Shown here: positions 49,301 through 53,852 of the stretch, piece after piece | Numbering within the stretch: the first letter of the stretch is position 1 | Layout of the letters: every line of letters begins with the position of its first letter | From: Chrysaora quinquecirrha | Taxonomy: Eukaryota; Cnidaria; Scyphozoa; Semaeostomeae; Pelagiidae | NCBI GenBank assembly: GCA_014526335.1 | Contig: JACTAT010000119.1 | Span: forward strand, 517,364-581,363 | Length of the DNA stretch: 64,000 nt | Direction: 5' to 3' | The notes under the pieces: model-generated | What the model was told of the DNA's origin: nothing | What the model saw: only the letters and a program-made list of their open reading frames with translations | The model's database searches: none | Program-made: the position numbers and the translations under genes

Positions 49301-51150
49301 AGTATTAGTGACTGTGCTATAGATGTTATGACCCTTCAAAGTTCCTGATTCTATAAGGGCTCTGATGGTGAGAAGTAACTTGGGGTGAAACTTTTCACCT
49401 AGATGGGTCAAAGCCCTTATAAAATCATGAACTTACAAATGCCCATAAAATCAATTATACTAGCACTAAGATAGTAAACCTAATAAGAATGTTTGATCCT
49501 TCAGATGGTTAAGATTTTGGAAAATATGGTTTGGAAGTTTGATTATCCAAAAATGTTTATTTAATCGAGTCAATGTATTCATAGAATGTCATGTCTTACC
49601 AGTTCTTCATCACTCTTTGAATAAACAGTTGAATTAATATGCTGAAAGAACCATTGTGCTCTTATGCTTCTTGAGATCCTATATTCTTTCCCCATAAGAA
49701 GAAAGACTCTTCCTGCATAGTCTTCTGTCTTTCCAGACATTTTCTAAAGCAAACTCAAACATTGTTCGATTAGACACTTGTAATATGGGTCATCAATTAG
49801 CTATAAGGGATGCCCAGGTTGGAAAACCTCACTTGCATGCACTTTGCATGCACAGTCTTCATCCCATGCGACCCCATGTAGCCTCATTGGAGATCTCTGG
49901 GTTGGAGTTTGAAAATTTATTGGCATATTGCTGCATATTTGGGTGATCTATTGGAAAACAATAGCCGTTTAGTGATAAAACAATAGATTTTTGCTCGATT
50001 TTGAGCCTGAAAAAATTCTTAAATTATTCTTAATCATCAATGTTGTAAAATGGCCTGAAGATCAAGAGAAATAAGTCAAATCTTTGTCATTTGTTATTTT
50101 ATATTCAAAAGAACATGAACAGAACAGAACAATATTGGTTAAAATAAAACATATTAAAACTCAATAAATTTCTGTCATTAAAATGGGAAATACATTAAGC
50201 CTTCTTGTTATGATAAAATTCTTGCTTAAAGTTACGATTTGAGAGAGCTTTGGGTATTTTTTTATCAAAATTTTTTGGGGTGAGCCAACTTTTGCAACTG
50301 CTAATTTTGTACAAAAACGAAAAAGGTGATATTTTAATCTTCAAATGCAAAGAAACAAAACTTTTTCATTTCTATCCGAAACTGCAAAGAAAGTGGAACA
50401 TTTTTTGTTTGTTTTTTAAGCAGTCGCCTTACTGACATGAAAGGAAAACATAATTTTCTAAAATAGCTGTTCTTGGCCTGCTTGTTGACTCACCTCAAAA
50501 AACTTTTGATACAAAAACAACCAAAGCTCTCTCAAAACGTAACTTTAAGCAAGAATTTTATCATGACAAGAAAAAGCTAAATGCATTTTCCTATTTAATG
50601 ACAGAAATTCATTGAGTCTTTCTTCAAAATATGGTACATAATATCGCTTTTTGATACCCACTGTAAAAACTTTCTTGCCAAATATTTGCCCTCTTTAATT
50701 GTGTTGGATTGTTTTAACAGAGGAATAATTCTTTACTTTTACTTTTAATCGAAACTGTGAAATGACAAACATTTTTCCACCGAAATTTCCTGTGAAAAAG
50801 AGCACTTCCATTGTTATGAAGAAATGTTTTGATGGGCCTATTGTTAGCCTATTTTTCTATCGAAATCTTAGGTGTGACGATACCCTCCTCTGCAGTGTCG
50901 GGCACTGTGCCAGACTGCAAACTTTCCAACCTTGTTTTGTGTGGGGAAGATCTCATCATTGAGAATTGTCATACATAAGAAATCTTCCTGTCCTATAAAA
51001 GCATGCTGAAACAAGAAGCTTACATATTTTAGTCTCAGATGTCAAAACACTTTGTTCTTTGTAATTGAATGACTCTTCCTCTCTTTTCCATAACCACCAG
51101 ATAGCACTTTTCTTGCTCGCCATTTTGTTCTCTTTATTTGACAGGGACAT
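1..51150 (-). CDS. SZT2: SZT2, KICSTOR complex subunit (whole gene span, 3' end beyond window)
   Basis: SZT2 is the giant scaffold of KICSTOR (with KPTN, ITFG2, C12orf66/KICS2), which holds GATOR1 on lysosomes and so restrains mTORC1 when amino acids are scarce; this is family knowledge. The sequence shows an N-terminal exon with RVFLLMGKEYRISRS, an IIVTDGV segment like a vWA core, LRDWSSFVLLE, SEGFHF-like and EIWVEPQ motifs, IHYRLKRSPGQPKGTSRAIQ, DELVRVLANKLDDA and MQKLGLFHHLHF, all in the order I recall for animal SZT2. Nearly 50 exons with GT/AG borders were joined and their phases agree at almost every junction, giving about 3,000 codons; the family is roughly 3,400 residues, so the C-terminal part lies left of the window. 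Acidic and serine-rich low-complexity inserts sit in the exons at 24312-25389, 14387-15625 and 8326-9205. Odd points: a tandem duplication of three exons, a 1-base frameshift in one copy, and two phase breaks suggesting missing exons. Individual exons follow. Confidence 0.9.
136..1340. other. SZT2 intron
   Basis: It holds MITE family A (579-916) and possibly a 24-bp exon near 1082-1105. Otherwise I see nothing. Confidence 0.6.
579..916. mobile_element. MITE, family A
   Basis: The left end AGGCCTTGGGAAAACGATCA is the inverted match of the right end TGATCGTTTGGCTACGGCCT, flanked by TTA/TA. The interior has ATTG/CAAAT palindromic pieces. It is non-coding, and relatives lie at 4.1, 26.0, 27.8 and 62.4 kb. 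Confidence 0.7.
1341..1414 (-). CDS. SZT2: SZT2 exon
   Basis: The phases are 1 in and 0 out. It reads ASQRAKLKEILDMWHNCGPH then IPVY. The polypyrimidine-ttag acceptor is excellent and the donor is GTAAGT. Confidence 0.75.
2083..2107 (-). CDS. SZT2: SZT2 microexon (25 bp)
   Basis: It has acceptor tttcttttcag, donor GTACGT, phase 0 in and 1 out, reading EITKMKIN. Its odd length converts the phase exactly as the exon at 1414 needs. Confidence 0.55.
2260..2890. mobile_element. Foldback repeat
   Basis: The sequence at 2285-2415 (CTTCGCTGTCCATATTAGACCC) returns inverted at 2740-2890 (GGGTCGAATATTGACAGCGGAG), making arms of roughly 130-150 bases. A single plus-strand arm is at 15976-16150. Confidence 0.58.
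3377..3535 (-). CDS. SZT2: SZT2 exon
   Basis: It has 53 codons, phase 0/0. It contains SDILKSLASQMPGLDETLRD and ends VKRVGYQYQ. The polypyrimidine-cag acceptor is good. Assigned by position and phase. Confidence 0.68.
4109..4224. mobile_element. MITE family A, partial
   Basis: It contains GTTTGACGAGCATTGTTTTG, CCAAACGG and the right end TGTTTGATCGCTTGGCGCC. Confidence 0.55.
4403..4483 (-). CDS. SZT2: SZT2 exon (tentative)
   Basis: It has acceptor tattgtag, donor GTACGA and 27 codons in phase 0/0 (TSLIKETSPPSRE at the end). A second frame reads NNQLLFVYKSFAYYELDKGD without stops and looks more protein-like, but it would need different neighbouring phases. The exon is likely, the frame is unsure. 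Confidence 0.5.
5025..5075 (-). CDS. SZT2: SZT2 exon (tentative)
   Basis: It is 17 codons, phase 0/0: SETVLTGEEAVLVGNEI. It was chosen for splice sites and phase; I see no clear homology. Confidence 0.5.
5240..5413 (-). CDS. SZT2: SZT2 exon
   Basis: It has 58 codons, phase 0/0. It contains IVTYCYNFPAEVNALLDKQL, YAWFNARMHFTSC and MQKLGLFHHLHF, equal to 'VTLYLYNW', 'VQWQNARARLLHC' and 'QKMGLFHHYG'. It is a diagnostic SZT2 exon. Confidence 0.94.
5525..5790. repeat. Inverted minisatellite
   Basis: ACTGTGGTGGATACGCAC units (5540-5690) are followed by reverse-complement units CCACCACATCAAGCATAATA (5730-5790). A hairpin is possible. Confidence 0.75.
6055..6200 (-). CDS. SZT2: SZT2 exon
   Basis: The phases are 1 in and 0 out. 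It contains APSYIKIAFVPRQKFYIVKF, a beta-rich stretch that precedes the 'VTLYLYNW' motif of the next exon. Confidence 0.78.
6334..6372 (-). CDS. SZT2: SZT2 small exon
   Basis: It is 39 bp, phase 1/1, reading VISDEEEKSLGSS: acidic and probably linker. It is supported by splice sites and phase rather than by homology. Confidence 0.65.
6806..6944 (-). CDS. SZT2: SZT2 exon
   Basis: The phases are 0 in and 1 out. It contains DVSFIAVGRNMKQWRKS, equal to 'HLLLLGRNFLQWRRP'. The donor GTACTT fits the next exon's phase; a GTATGC site 12 bp earlier does not. Confidence 0.85.
7131..7190 (-). CDS. SZT2: SZT2 exon
   Basis: It has 20 codons, phase 0/0: HDDKGSSPFVPYNFERNAVK. The acceptor ctctcag (not the upstream ctacag) keeps frame. 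It extends the 'VFEQHLGS' motif across the junction. Confidence 0.75.
7191..7918. other. SZT2 intron with possible repeat
   Basis: 7320-7620 is GC-richer, with several GGATCC/GGTACGGATC motifs and short open frames on both strands. It looks like a repeat, but I found no second copy or clear ends. Confidence 0.4.
7919..8093 (-). CDS. SZT2: SZT2 exon
   Basis: The phases are 2 in and 0 out. It contains YTPELLMKEILKLFSDIFPN and AKAKVFKQ, aligned with 'LLPSILSEFTALV..VRVFEQ'. Confidence 0.83.
8326..9205 (-). CDS. SZT2: SZT2 large exon
   Basis: It is phase 1 in and 2 out, with about 293 codons. It begins DHEVFLKFKVWERGSIGIDE ('LRFDVWEKGNISI'), passes through a Ser/Thr/Pro and acidic low-complexity region, and ends KKLRRKYERGEIGSLHP ('EEGEVGTLHPVF'). 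Confidence 0.9.
9401..9788. mobile_element. Harbinger-like MITE, family B
   Basis: The inverted ends GACCTCGTTTACACTATGCC and CGGCATAGTGTAAATGGGGT lie between identical TTA triplets, the TWA target duplication of PIF/Harbinger. The CATAGTGTAAAC motif recurs several times inside in both directions. Confidence 0.78.
10388..10558 (-). CDS. SZT2: SZT2 exon
   Basis: The phases are 1 in and 1 out. It reads IGCIHLSLINGDDKEVIVDS, matching 'GVACITLAFVDGEG', and later DLITVQHVVEVKSS. The donor is GTTAGTT. Confidence 0.8.
10760..11150 (+). mobile_element. LINE 3' fragment
   Basis: It reads FRGAKLWNGLDTKSKLTKSF in the frame at 10842-11027, the same C-terminal motif as the LINE at 43.4 kb, and ends in AAATGAAATGAAATGG, a short tandem 3' tail of this LINE type. 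It is strongly 5'-truncated. Confidence 0.75.
11585..11854 (-). CDS. SZT2: SZT2 exon
   Basis: It has 90 codons, phase 0/0. It contains KIHFCVHGICDPGSEIKDEL and VRVLANKLDDAVFEQ, matching '[29 protein letters not shown]', and ends LAPADVQ. The next exon found needs phase 1 input, so at least one exon is missing. Confidence 0.92.
12094..12375 (+). mobile_element. Second SINE-like family, copy 1
   Basis: TGGTGTCGTAGTC at 12134 and GGTTCGAGCC at 12163 resemble A and B boxes. The body through TTCACCTTCACC recurs in reverse at 25443-25640. Confidence 0.55.
12601..12775 (-). CDS. SZT2: SZT2 exon
   Basis: The phases are 2 in and 0 out. The sequence is polar and Glu/Ser-rich (SAIRSNEDDQLKDDNFSYHS), typical of the linker after the conserved block. 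The donor is GTCTGT. Confidence 0.75.
13611..13984 (-). CDS. SZT2: SZT2 exon (most conserved)
   Basis: The phases are 0 in and 2 out. It contains RMLLDDLNETFTCHNLLVAE, FECDKVWETYLPIHYRLK, RSPGQPKGTSRAIQAVRSVL and DRFAVSNRSNLFVYRE. This is the signature block by which the gene was recognised. Confidence 0.95.
14174..14267 (-). CDS. SZT2: SZT2 exon
   Basis: The phases are 2 in and 0 out. It contains CYIKLLSIIDNIGRVVNQ. The donor is GTAATT. It continues the helical segment after VMVFFHKR. Confidence 0.85.
14387..15625 (-). CDS. SZT2: SZT2 large exon
   Basis: It has about 413 codons, phase 2/2. The N-terminal third (VKRIEWLLKDEIASALR, RQIPLRFVCGIDKSQQLFLD, YYYLVLDKS) is family-like. The middle, about residues 130-290, is a long Glu/Asp/Ser/Thr-rich insert, probably disordered. 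The end (DFWLFARIVGNEVMVFFHKR) is again structured. Confidence 0.88.
15976..16150 (+). repeat. Solo arm of the foldback repeat
   Basis: It runs from CTCGTCCCCAGGGTCAATAG to AAATAGGCCGAAAACTATG and closely matches the reverse complement of 2705-2886. It ends just before the 1.47-kb TIR element. Confidence 0.65.
16170..17642. mobile_element. 1.47-kb TIR element, non-coding
   Basis: The ends TAGACTTATTACCTGAGTC and GACTCATGCAATAAGTCTA are inverted. A second pair, GACTCATAAAAG near 16247 and CTTTTATGAGTC near 17568, makes nested termini. I see no coding capacity and no clear target duplication. A solo end lies at 38135. Confidence 0.6.
17929..18214 (-). CDS. SZT2: SZT2 exon
   Basis: The phases are 1 in and 2 out. 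It contains SLRVTLDLNCLILPPEMESP, matching 'LKVTLDLLVLTLPVEVE', then an acidic tail. Confidence 0.87.
19289..19711. mobile_element. MITE, family F
   Basis: The ends GGTCGCGGCTAGACGTGCGAC and GTCGCACTTGTAGCCGCGGCA are inverted. The left boundary of the tandem duplication (about 19609) falls inside it, so its right part recurs at about 22326-22428. Confidence 0.65.
19766..19985 (-). CDS. SZT2: SZT2 exon, left duplicate copy
   Basis: It encodes the same 73 residues as 22482-22701 as far as I can see. Its phase 1 donor fits the next exon at 18214. Confidence 0.7.
20449..20601 (-). CDS. SZT2: SZT2 exon, left duplicate copy
   Basis: It is intact with the same splice sites and phases as 23160-23312. 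Joining the right copy of the next exon (out phase 1) to this one (in phase 0) would break the frame. A working message can therefore use only one set of the two duplicated exons. Confidence 0.65.
20636..21590. repeat. AT-rich microsatellite, left copy
   Basis: It is a mosaic of (TAAAA)n, (AAATC)n and related pentamers filling an SZT2 intron. Long false ORFs rich in Phe, Tyr and Leu on the minus strand come from it. Confidence 0.9.
21600..22324 (-). pseudogene. SZT2: SZT2 large exon, left duplicate, 5'-truncated
   Basis: It is the in-frame counterpart of the 3' two thirds of the exon at 24312-25389. It ends LRKKFTPVPQNTELFFYQSD before the donor and has no frameshift. It stops at 22324, where the sequence jumps to the other end of the duplication unit, so it has no acceptor and cannot be spliced in normally. 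Confidence 0.8.
22482..22701 (-). CDS. SZT2: SZT2 exon, right duplicate copy
   Basis: The phases are 0 in and 1 out. It contains PQPLFLHLTCSLRNK and LLPVNTLPTCLG, matching the family's 'PLFLHLVC..TVPTCLG'. The sequence is duplicated at 19766-19985. Confidence 0.8.
23160..23312 (-). CDS. SZT2: SZT2 exon, right duplicate copy
   Basis: It has 51 codons, phase 0/0, beginning TEREELASISEAESEIDESE: acidic, probably disordered. It is nearly identical to 20449-20601. Confidence 0.75.
23345..24290. repeat. AT-rich microsatellite, right copy
   Basis: It has the same mosaic as the left copy but a longer pure (TAAAA) run near 23945-24035. Confidence 0.9.
24312..25389 (-). CDS. SZT2: SZT2 large exon, full-length copy with 1-base frameshift
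   Basis: This is the only copy with an acceptor (tttttag above 25389). It starts DETIQEQRPNDILLSLLFSS, has an acidic/Ser/Gln-rich insert around residues 100-150, then FLPVFLYECKFSVI and HGFVQDSFTEI. Near 24376 one G is missing compared with the duplicate copy at about 21664, which throws the last 24 or so codons out of frame. Its length (1078) is one short of what the flanking phases need. This is either a real mutation or a consensus error. The exon overlaps the right unit of the tandem duplication. Confidence 0.85.
25443..25640 (-). mobile_element. Second SINE-like family, copy 2
   Basis: Reverse-complement match to the repeat at 12.1-12.4 kb, from AGGTGAAGGTGACATGGTG to GGATTAGGCC and CCACAGCATC. 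It is diverged, with degenerate boxes. Confidence 0.5.
26011..26306. mobile_element. MITE, family A
   Basis: The left end AAGGCCAAGGCTAAACGATC and right end GTTTGATCGTTTGGCAAAGG are inverted repeats. The interior has ATTGCTCGTCAAGC. Confidence 0.65.
26507..26750 (-). CDS. SZT2: SZT2 exon
   Basis: The phases are 0 in and 1 out. It contains VVEIPFLFDVISLLRKSRQI followed by FMLLPLL, matching '[25 protein letters not shown]'. Confidence 0.9.
27254..27508 (-). CDS. SZT2: SZT2 exon
   Basis: It has 85 codons, phase 0/0. It contains CVIQFVLFPPHHT, an acidic stretch, then IATEIWVEPQSG and LSYNEIPKK, all strong family motifs. Confidence 0.92.
27772..27950. mobile_element. MITE family A, diverged
   Basis: It shares ACATTGCTCGTCAAACATTT and GCTAAGCGAATTCTG with the copy at 62.4 kb. 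The ends are worn. Confidence 0.5.
28378..28456 (-). CDS. SZT2: SZT2 exon
   Basis: The phases are 2 in and 0 out. It reads RRLLEGFHFCSSANGIITMV, equal to 'RLSEGFHFACSGEGIINMV'. Confidence 0.9.
28976..29233 (-). CDS. SZT2: SZT2 exon
   Basis: The phases are 2/2. It starts YDNLPEELRF and contains ALSCYMYNQRWVWKM, equal to 'LSRYLYHQRWLWSV', in a serine/alanine-rich setting. Confidence 0.9.
30020..30180 (-). CDS. SZT2: SZT2 exon
   Basis: The phases are 0 in and 2 out, using the cagag acceptor. It ends HCVLMLEKPLERILIK, equal to 'LVVLHKPLDKLLIRY'. The donor is GTACGT. Confidence 0.87.
31210..31291 (-). CDS. SZT2: SZT2 exon (boundaries tentative)
   Basis: It reads SQIVETSNTCVRVEP and RPVHKLT, aligned by eye with 'RIISKAPCMVLRL..RHKIVSGL'. 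The acceptor caatgag has a poor pyrimidine tract. A Harbinger-like MITE begins 27 bp upstream at 31318, so it may have displaced the original acceptor context. Confidence 0.6.
31318..31695. mobile_element. Harbinger-like MITE, family E
   Basis: The ends GGCCTGCTTCATACG and CGTACGAAACAGGCT are inverted, flanked by TAA on both sides. The interior is GC-richer, with CGTACCGCGCC repeats. It abuts an SZT2 exon. Confidence 0.7.
31855..32007 (-). CDS. SZT2: SZT2 exon
   Basis: The phases are 2/2. It contains HYQSVHCRTALNTLNRML then RDWSSFVLLENHSYIRFLG, one of the strongest family matches in the gene. Confidence 0.92.
32293..32343 (-). CDS. SZT2: SZT2 exon
   Basis: The phases are 2/2. It reads QKWFHCHRISILLENDR, matching 'QRWLHMHRLVLLLEHD'. 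Confidence 0.9.
32774..32848 (-). CDS. SZT2: SZT2 exon
   Basis: The phases are 2/2. It reads EAQFAEFWKPILHLDTKTW, equal to 'HAQFAAYWKPVLSMDANSW'. The tryptophan codon is split by the intron. Confidence 0.9.
33273..33301 (-). CDS. SZT2: SZT2 microexon (29 bp)
   Basis: The phases are 0 in and 2 out. It encodes VLSLQHGRSK, matching 'VLSLQPSG'. The donor is GTTAGT. Confidence 0.8.
34189..34339 (-). CDS. SZT2: SZT2 exon
   Basis: The phases are 2 in and 0 out. It contains LLSTDELLVRLQLFS and PDSAKDGVPLFHLP, equal to 'DQMLAHLQSF' and 'DSTKSGVPLFYIP' in the family. The donor is GTAAGTGG. Confidence 0.88.
34460..34498 (-). CDS. SZT2: SZT2 small exon (tentative)
   Basis: It is a 39-bp segment between a gatttag acceptor and a GTAAACG donor. 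The reading KTVVFKFDQTMK is the only one that gives phase 2 output for the next exon. It probably corresponds to the 'YRTHVIRRFW' region, but the match is faint. Confidence 0.5.
35219..35634. mobile_element. Harbinger-like MITE, family C
   Basis: The ends GGGCCTGTTTATATG and CATATAAACAGGCCC are a near-perfect inverted repeat between TAA triplets. The interior is built from repeats of AAGGTGGGATGAAAT and its complement. Confidence 0.85.
35685..35758 (-). CDS. SZT2: SZT2 exon
   Basis: The phases are 1 in and 0 out. It reads DGTQLEVTLTLPWKEHVLIE then YIAKA, matching '[22 protein letters not shown]'. The next exon found needs phase 2 input, so at least one exon in between was not seen. Confidence 0.9.
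36438..36496 (-). CDS. SZT2: SZT2 exon
   Basis: The phases are 2 in and 1 out. It reads SVLSVRLREGYSIENVAITK, a strong match to 'STVSVRLREGYSVREV'. The donor is GTACGT. Confidence 0.9.
36926..37304. repeat. (TTAG)n microsatellite with higher-order units
   Basis: TTAG runs are interrupted by blocks such as CTTATGAGATAGTTAGTTCG and AGCATAGCTTGTAAGTTTG that recur, showing duplication of larger units. Confidence 0.92.
37363..37431 (-). CDS. SZT2: SZT2 exon
   Basis: The phases are 2/2, with acceptor taacttttag and donor GTATTTG. It reads SVQQQTMQKIKHTETNLQT. Only this acceptor keeps frame with both neighbours. Family resemblance is weak (basic linker before 'SVRLREG'). Confidence 0.65.
38217..38565. 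mobile_element. pogo/Tigger-like MITE
   Basis: The ends CAATAGTTATTCAATTATCC and GGATAATCGAATAACTACTG are inverted and flanked by TA. These ends and the TA duplication are typical of pogo-type Tc1/mariner elements. No transposase is present. Confidence 0.75.
38702..38847 (-). CDS. SZT2: SZT2 exon
   Basis: The phases are 0 in and 2 out. The second of two overlapping AGs (cagag) is the acceptor that keeps frame. It contains MNIYHDALLCWNFHT, matching 'VYHRAFLLYSF', and ends in a basic KTNTMKR stretch. Confidence 0.82.
39150..39480 (+). mobile_element. tRNA-derived SINE, copy 1
   Basis: An A-box-like TGGCGCGATGGC at 39161 and B box GGTTCGAGCCC at 39205 are 44 bases apart. A body shared with the next copy follows (CTCCCTTTACCGAGGTG, CACCATGTGTGGCTGCATCC, CCCTAGGC...GAGAGACA). 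Confidence 0.72.
39543..39885 (+). mobile_element. tRNA-derived SINE, copy 2
   Basis: It has an A-box-like TGGCACAGTGG at 39556 and B box GGTTCGAGCC at 39600, again 44 bases apart, with the same body as copy 1. It lies directly upstream of the LINE. Confidence 0.72.
40751..41662 (+). pseudogene. LINE endonuclease ORF part
   Basis: It has 303 codons of the EEP-type endonuclease; the coherent reading begins upstream near 40.55 kb. Key residues seen: N in HLNIRSL, E in LTEIN, D and N in GDINID, D and H in SDHF. It is ended by a frame change. Confidence 0.85.
42004..43008 (+). pseudogene. LINE reverse transcriptase ORF part
   Basis: It has 334 codons covering fingers, palm and thumb of the RT, with D in LDLSKAFD and DD in FADD intact. 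It ends abruptly at NKVKAKL by frameshift. The C-terminal part resumes in another frame and ends at 43547. Confidence 0.88.
43236..43547 (+). pseudogene. LINE C-terminal domain
   Basis: It contains GARIWNDLPLFLKTTSKHKK, the usual end of CR1/Jockey-type polyproteins. A related but different copy is at 10.8 kb. Confidence 0.8.
44424..44505 (-). CDS. SZT2: SZT2 exon
   Basis: It enters at phase 2 and exits at phase 0. It reads FGYIPHTSLMQFIASATSGA followed by YLCSCPK, equal to '[22 protein letters not shown]' in the family. The next intron (38848-44423) carries the SINE pair and the LINE. Confidence 0.9.
44742..44880 (-). CDS. SZT2: SZT2 exon (vWA-like segment)
   Basis: It enters at phase 1 and exits at phase 2. 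It reads LIIVTDGVFSLSDASVVDSV and then MRASTVVCSFLQVGSG. TDGV after a hydrophobic strand resembles a vWA fold; whether metal binding is kept cannot be judged. Confidence 0.9.
45050..45228. mobile_element. Short inverted-repeat element (Tigger-like)
   Basis: The ends TTGGAACCTCCGTTAACGG and GTTATATGGAGGTTCCAAT are inverted, with inner CAACGGACA motifs. It is about 180 bp and non-coding. Confidence 0.7.
45692..45821 (-). CDS. SZT2: SZT2 exon
   Basis: It enters at phase 0 and exits at phase 1. It ends MIVRDALLALQLLPDNASAG, a near-exact family motif that leads into the vWA-like strand in the next exon. Confidence 0.9.
46920..47042 (-). CDS. SZT2: SZT2 exon
   Basis: It has 41 codons, phase 0/0, beginning VIVQGFCVTQGNLYDLLYEV. 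It equals the 'VLVQG' segment of the family and ends in a lysine-rich loop before a GTAAGT donor. Confidence 0.87.
47143..47490. mobile_element. Harbinger-like MITE, family D
   Basis: The ends GGCCGTATTTTTCTG and CCGAAAATACACCC are inverted and flanked by TTA on both sides. The interior has TTTTCGGCAG / CTGAAAACGGCA palindromes. Confidence 0.68.
47734..47823 (-). CDS. SZT2: SZT2 exon
   Basis: It has 30 codons, phase 0/0, beginning FTVPGSSLVLQPELVITVLA. This corresponds to the family's 'FRVPGS..QPEIYVT' region. The donor is GTAAGTA. Confidence 0.87.
48227..48304 (-). CDS. SZT2: SZT2 exon
   Basis: It has 26 codons, phase 0/0, reading NVETGKMLMEEIFDSFMNCI, between a tttcag acceptor and a GTGAGC donor. 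It is in register with both neighbours. Confidence 0.85.
48803..48967 (-). CDS. SZT2: SZT2 exon (N-terminal domain)
   Basis: It has 55 codons, phase 0 in and out, with motifs EELEVLSVLPEV and FIGRQYRFVFCLDISPS. The latter matches the conserved tyrosine-arginine-phenylalanine and 'ELDLSPS' stretch of SZT2. Confidence 0.88.
49600..49743 (-). CDS. SZT2: SZT2 exon with start codon
   Basis: The acceptor ctttag is followed by AAA and then ATG at 49740. The 47 codons begin MSGKTEDYAGRVFLLMG and continue KEYRISRSIRAQWFF, matching the family's N-terminus. The donor is GTAAGAC and the exit phase is 0. This ATG was chosen because homology begins within ten residues of it. Confidence 0.88.
50160..50616. 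repeat. Foldback with ~130-bp arms in SZT2 intron 1
   Basis: The left arm 50160-50289 and right arm 50484-50616 are reverse complements over nearly their full length; both carry TAAAATTCTTGCTTAAAGTT and GAGAGAGCTTTGG or their complements. The loop is about 195 bases. Transcribed, it would form a long hairpin. Confidence 0.8.
51024..51150 (-). other. SZT2: SZT2 putative non-coding exon 1 with upstream ORF
   Basis: A GTAAGC donor lies just below 51024. An ATG at 51150 opens a 42-codon frame that runs to the donor. If spliced to the exon at 49743 the next codon becomes TAA, one base before the SZT2 ATG. So this is more likely 5' UTR with an upstream ORF than an N-terminal extension. The true transcription start is not visible; the high end given is only the first ATG. 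Confidence 0.5.
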
Positions 51151-52035
51151 CAGCCTCGATTCTATACAGTATACCTAGCCTCGACTGTACGGTCCCTCAG
51201 CGGCAGCGGACCTTCGGACTATCGACCCTCGGACCCTCAGGCCAGCGACCTGCGAACATAGTGAACCGGAGGGATCAGGTTCAGGGGGAAGGATACGCAG
51301 TTCAAATAAAATAAATAATAATACATAATCCAATTTTCCTAAGTATATAGAATATAAACAAGACGAGCAAATACTGTTGTGAAAGCGAAACGTGTAAAAA
51401 AGTTTAGAATATTTCTTGTCGTCCATTTCAAATACGATATATAAAGATTCAGGATTAAAGGATTTGCTGGCTGAGCGTCAAGATCGTGGCTCATAATCAT
51501 TTGAGATAATGTAGTCTGCAAATCGATACAATTCTGGCACAGACAAATGCTAACGGTTGCCCCAACTTGCAACATATTCCATCCCTTTCGAGTGCACACT
51601 ATTTAATTACATTCCATAACAATCGTTATAATGTAATTAAAGAAATAGAAGGAATGTCATTGAAAACAATATTGTATCGTTGTCCATGGTTTCGTTTGTC
51701 CACTTTTCAAACACAAACAAAATAGGTTAGAGAAAAGACAATCAATTTCACGCAAATTAAACTTTAATGAGTCTTGGCGTGCCACGCCTATCAGCATTGT
51801 CATTTTTTGGGAAATATTCTGACGACAGCTCATAGTGTACGTCATAAAATTTTAACCAATCAGATCTGAGGATAAAAATGGCTAGCCAATCAACGCCCTG
51901 AGAATAAAATTTAGCACTGTACCTATCGCAAACTCCTGTGGTTGACATCTGTTCTCTGTTCTTACCGTCAAGCGAAGGGAAGTCAGGAACAGCCAAAGTT
52001 AGGCGAATTGAACATCACGAACCTGACTTGAGAAG
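51151..52035. promoter_or_regulatory. Shared SZT2 / LC3 head-to-head intergenic region
   Basis: About 0.9 kb separates the first ATG in SZT2 exon 1 (minus) from the LC3 start codon (plus), so both 5' ends and promoters must lie here. No convincing TATA box or CpG island stands out. A stretch of short GC-rich imperfect repeats (GGACC, CCCTC) at about 51180-51260 is the only unusual composition. Calling it bidirectional is inference from gene order. Confidence 0.6.
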
Positions 52036-53852
<1,817 letters not shown>

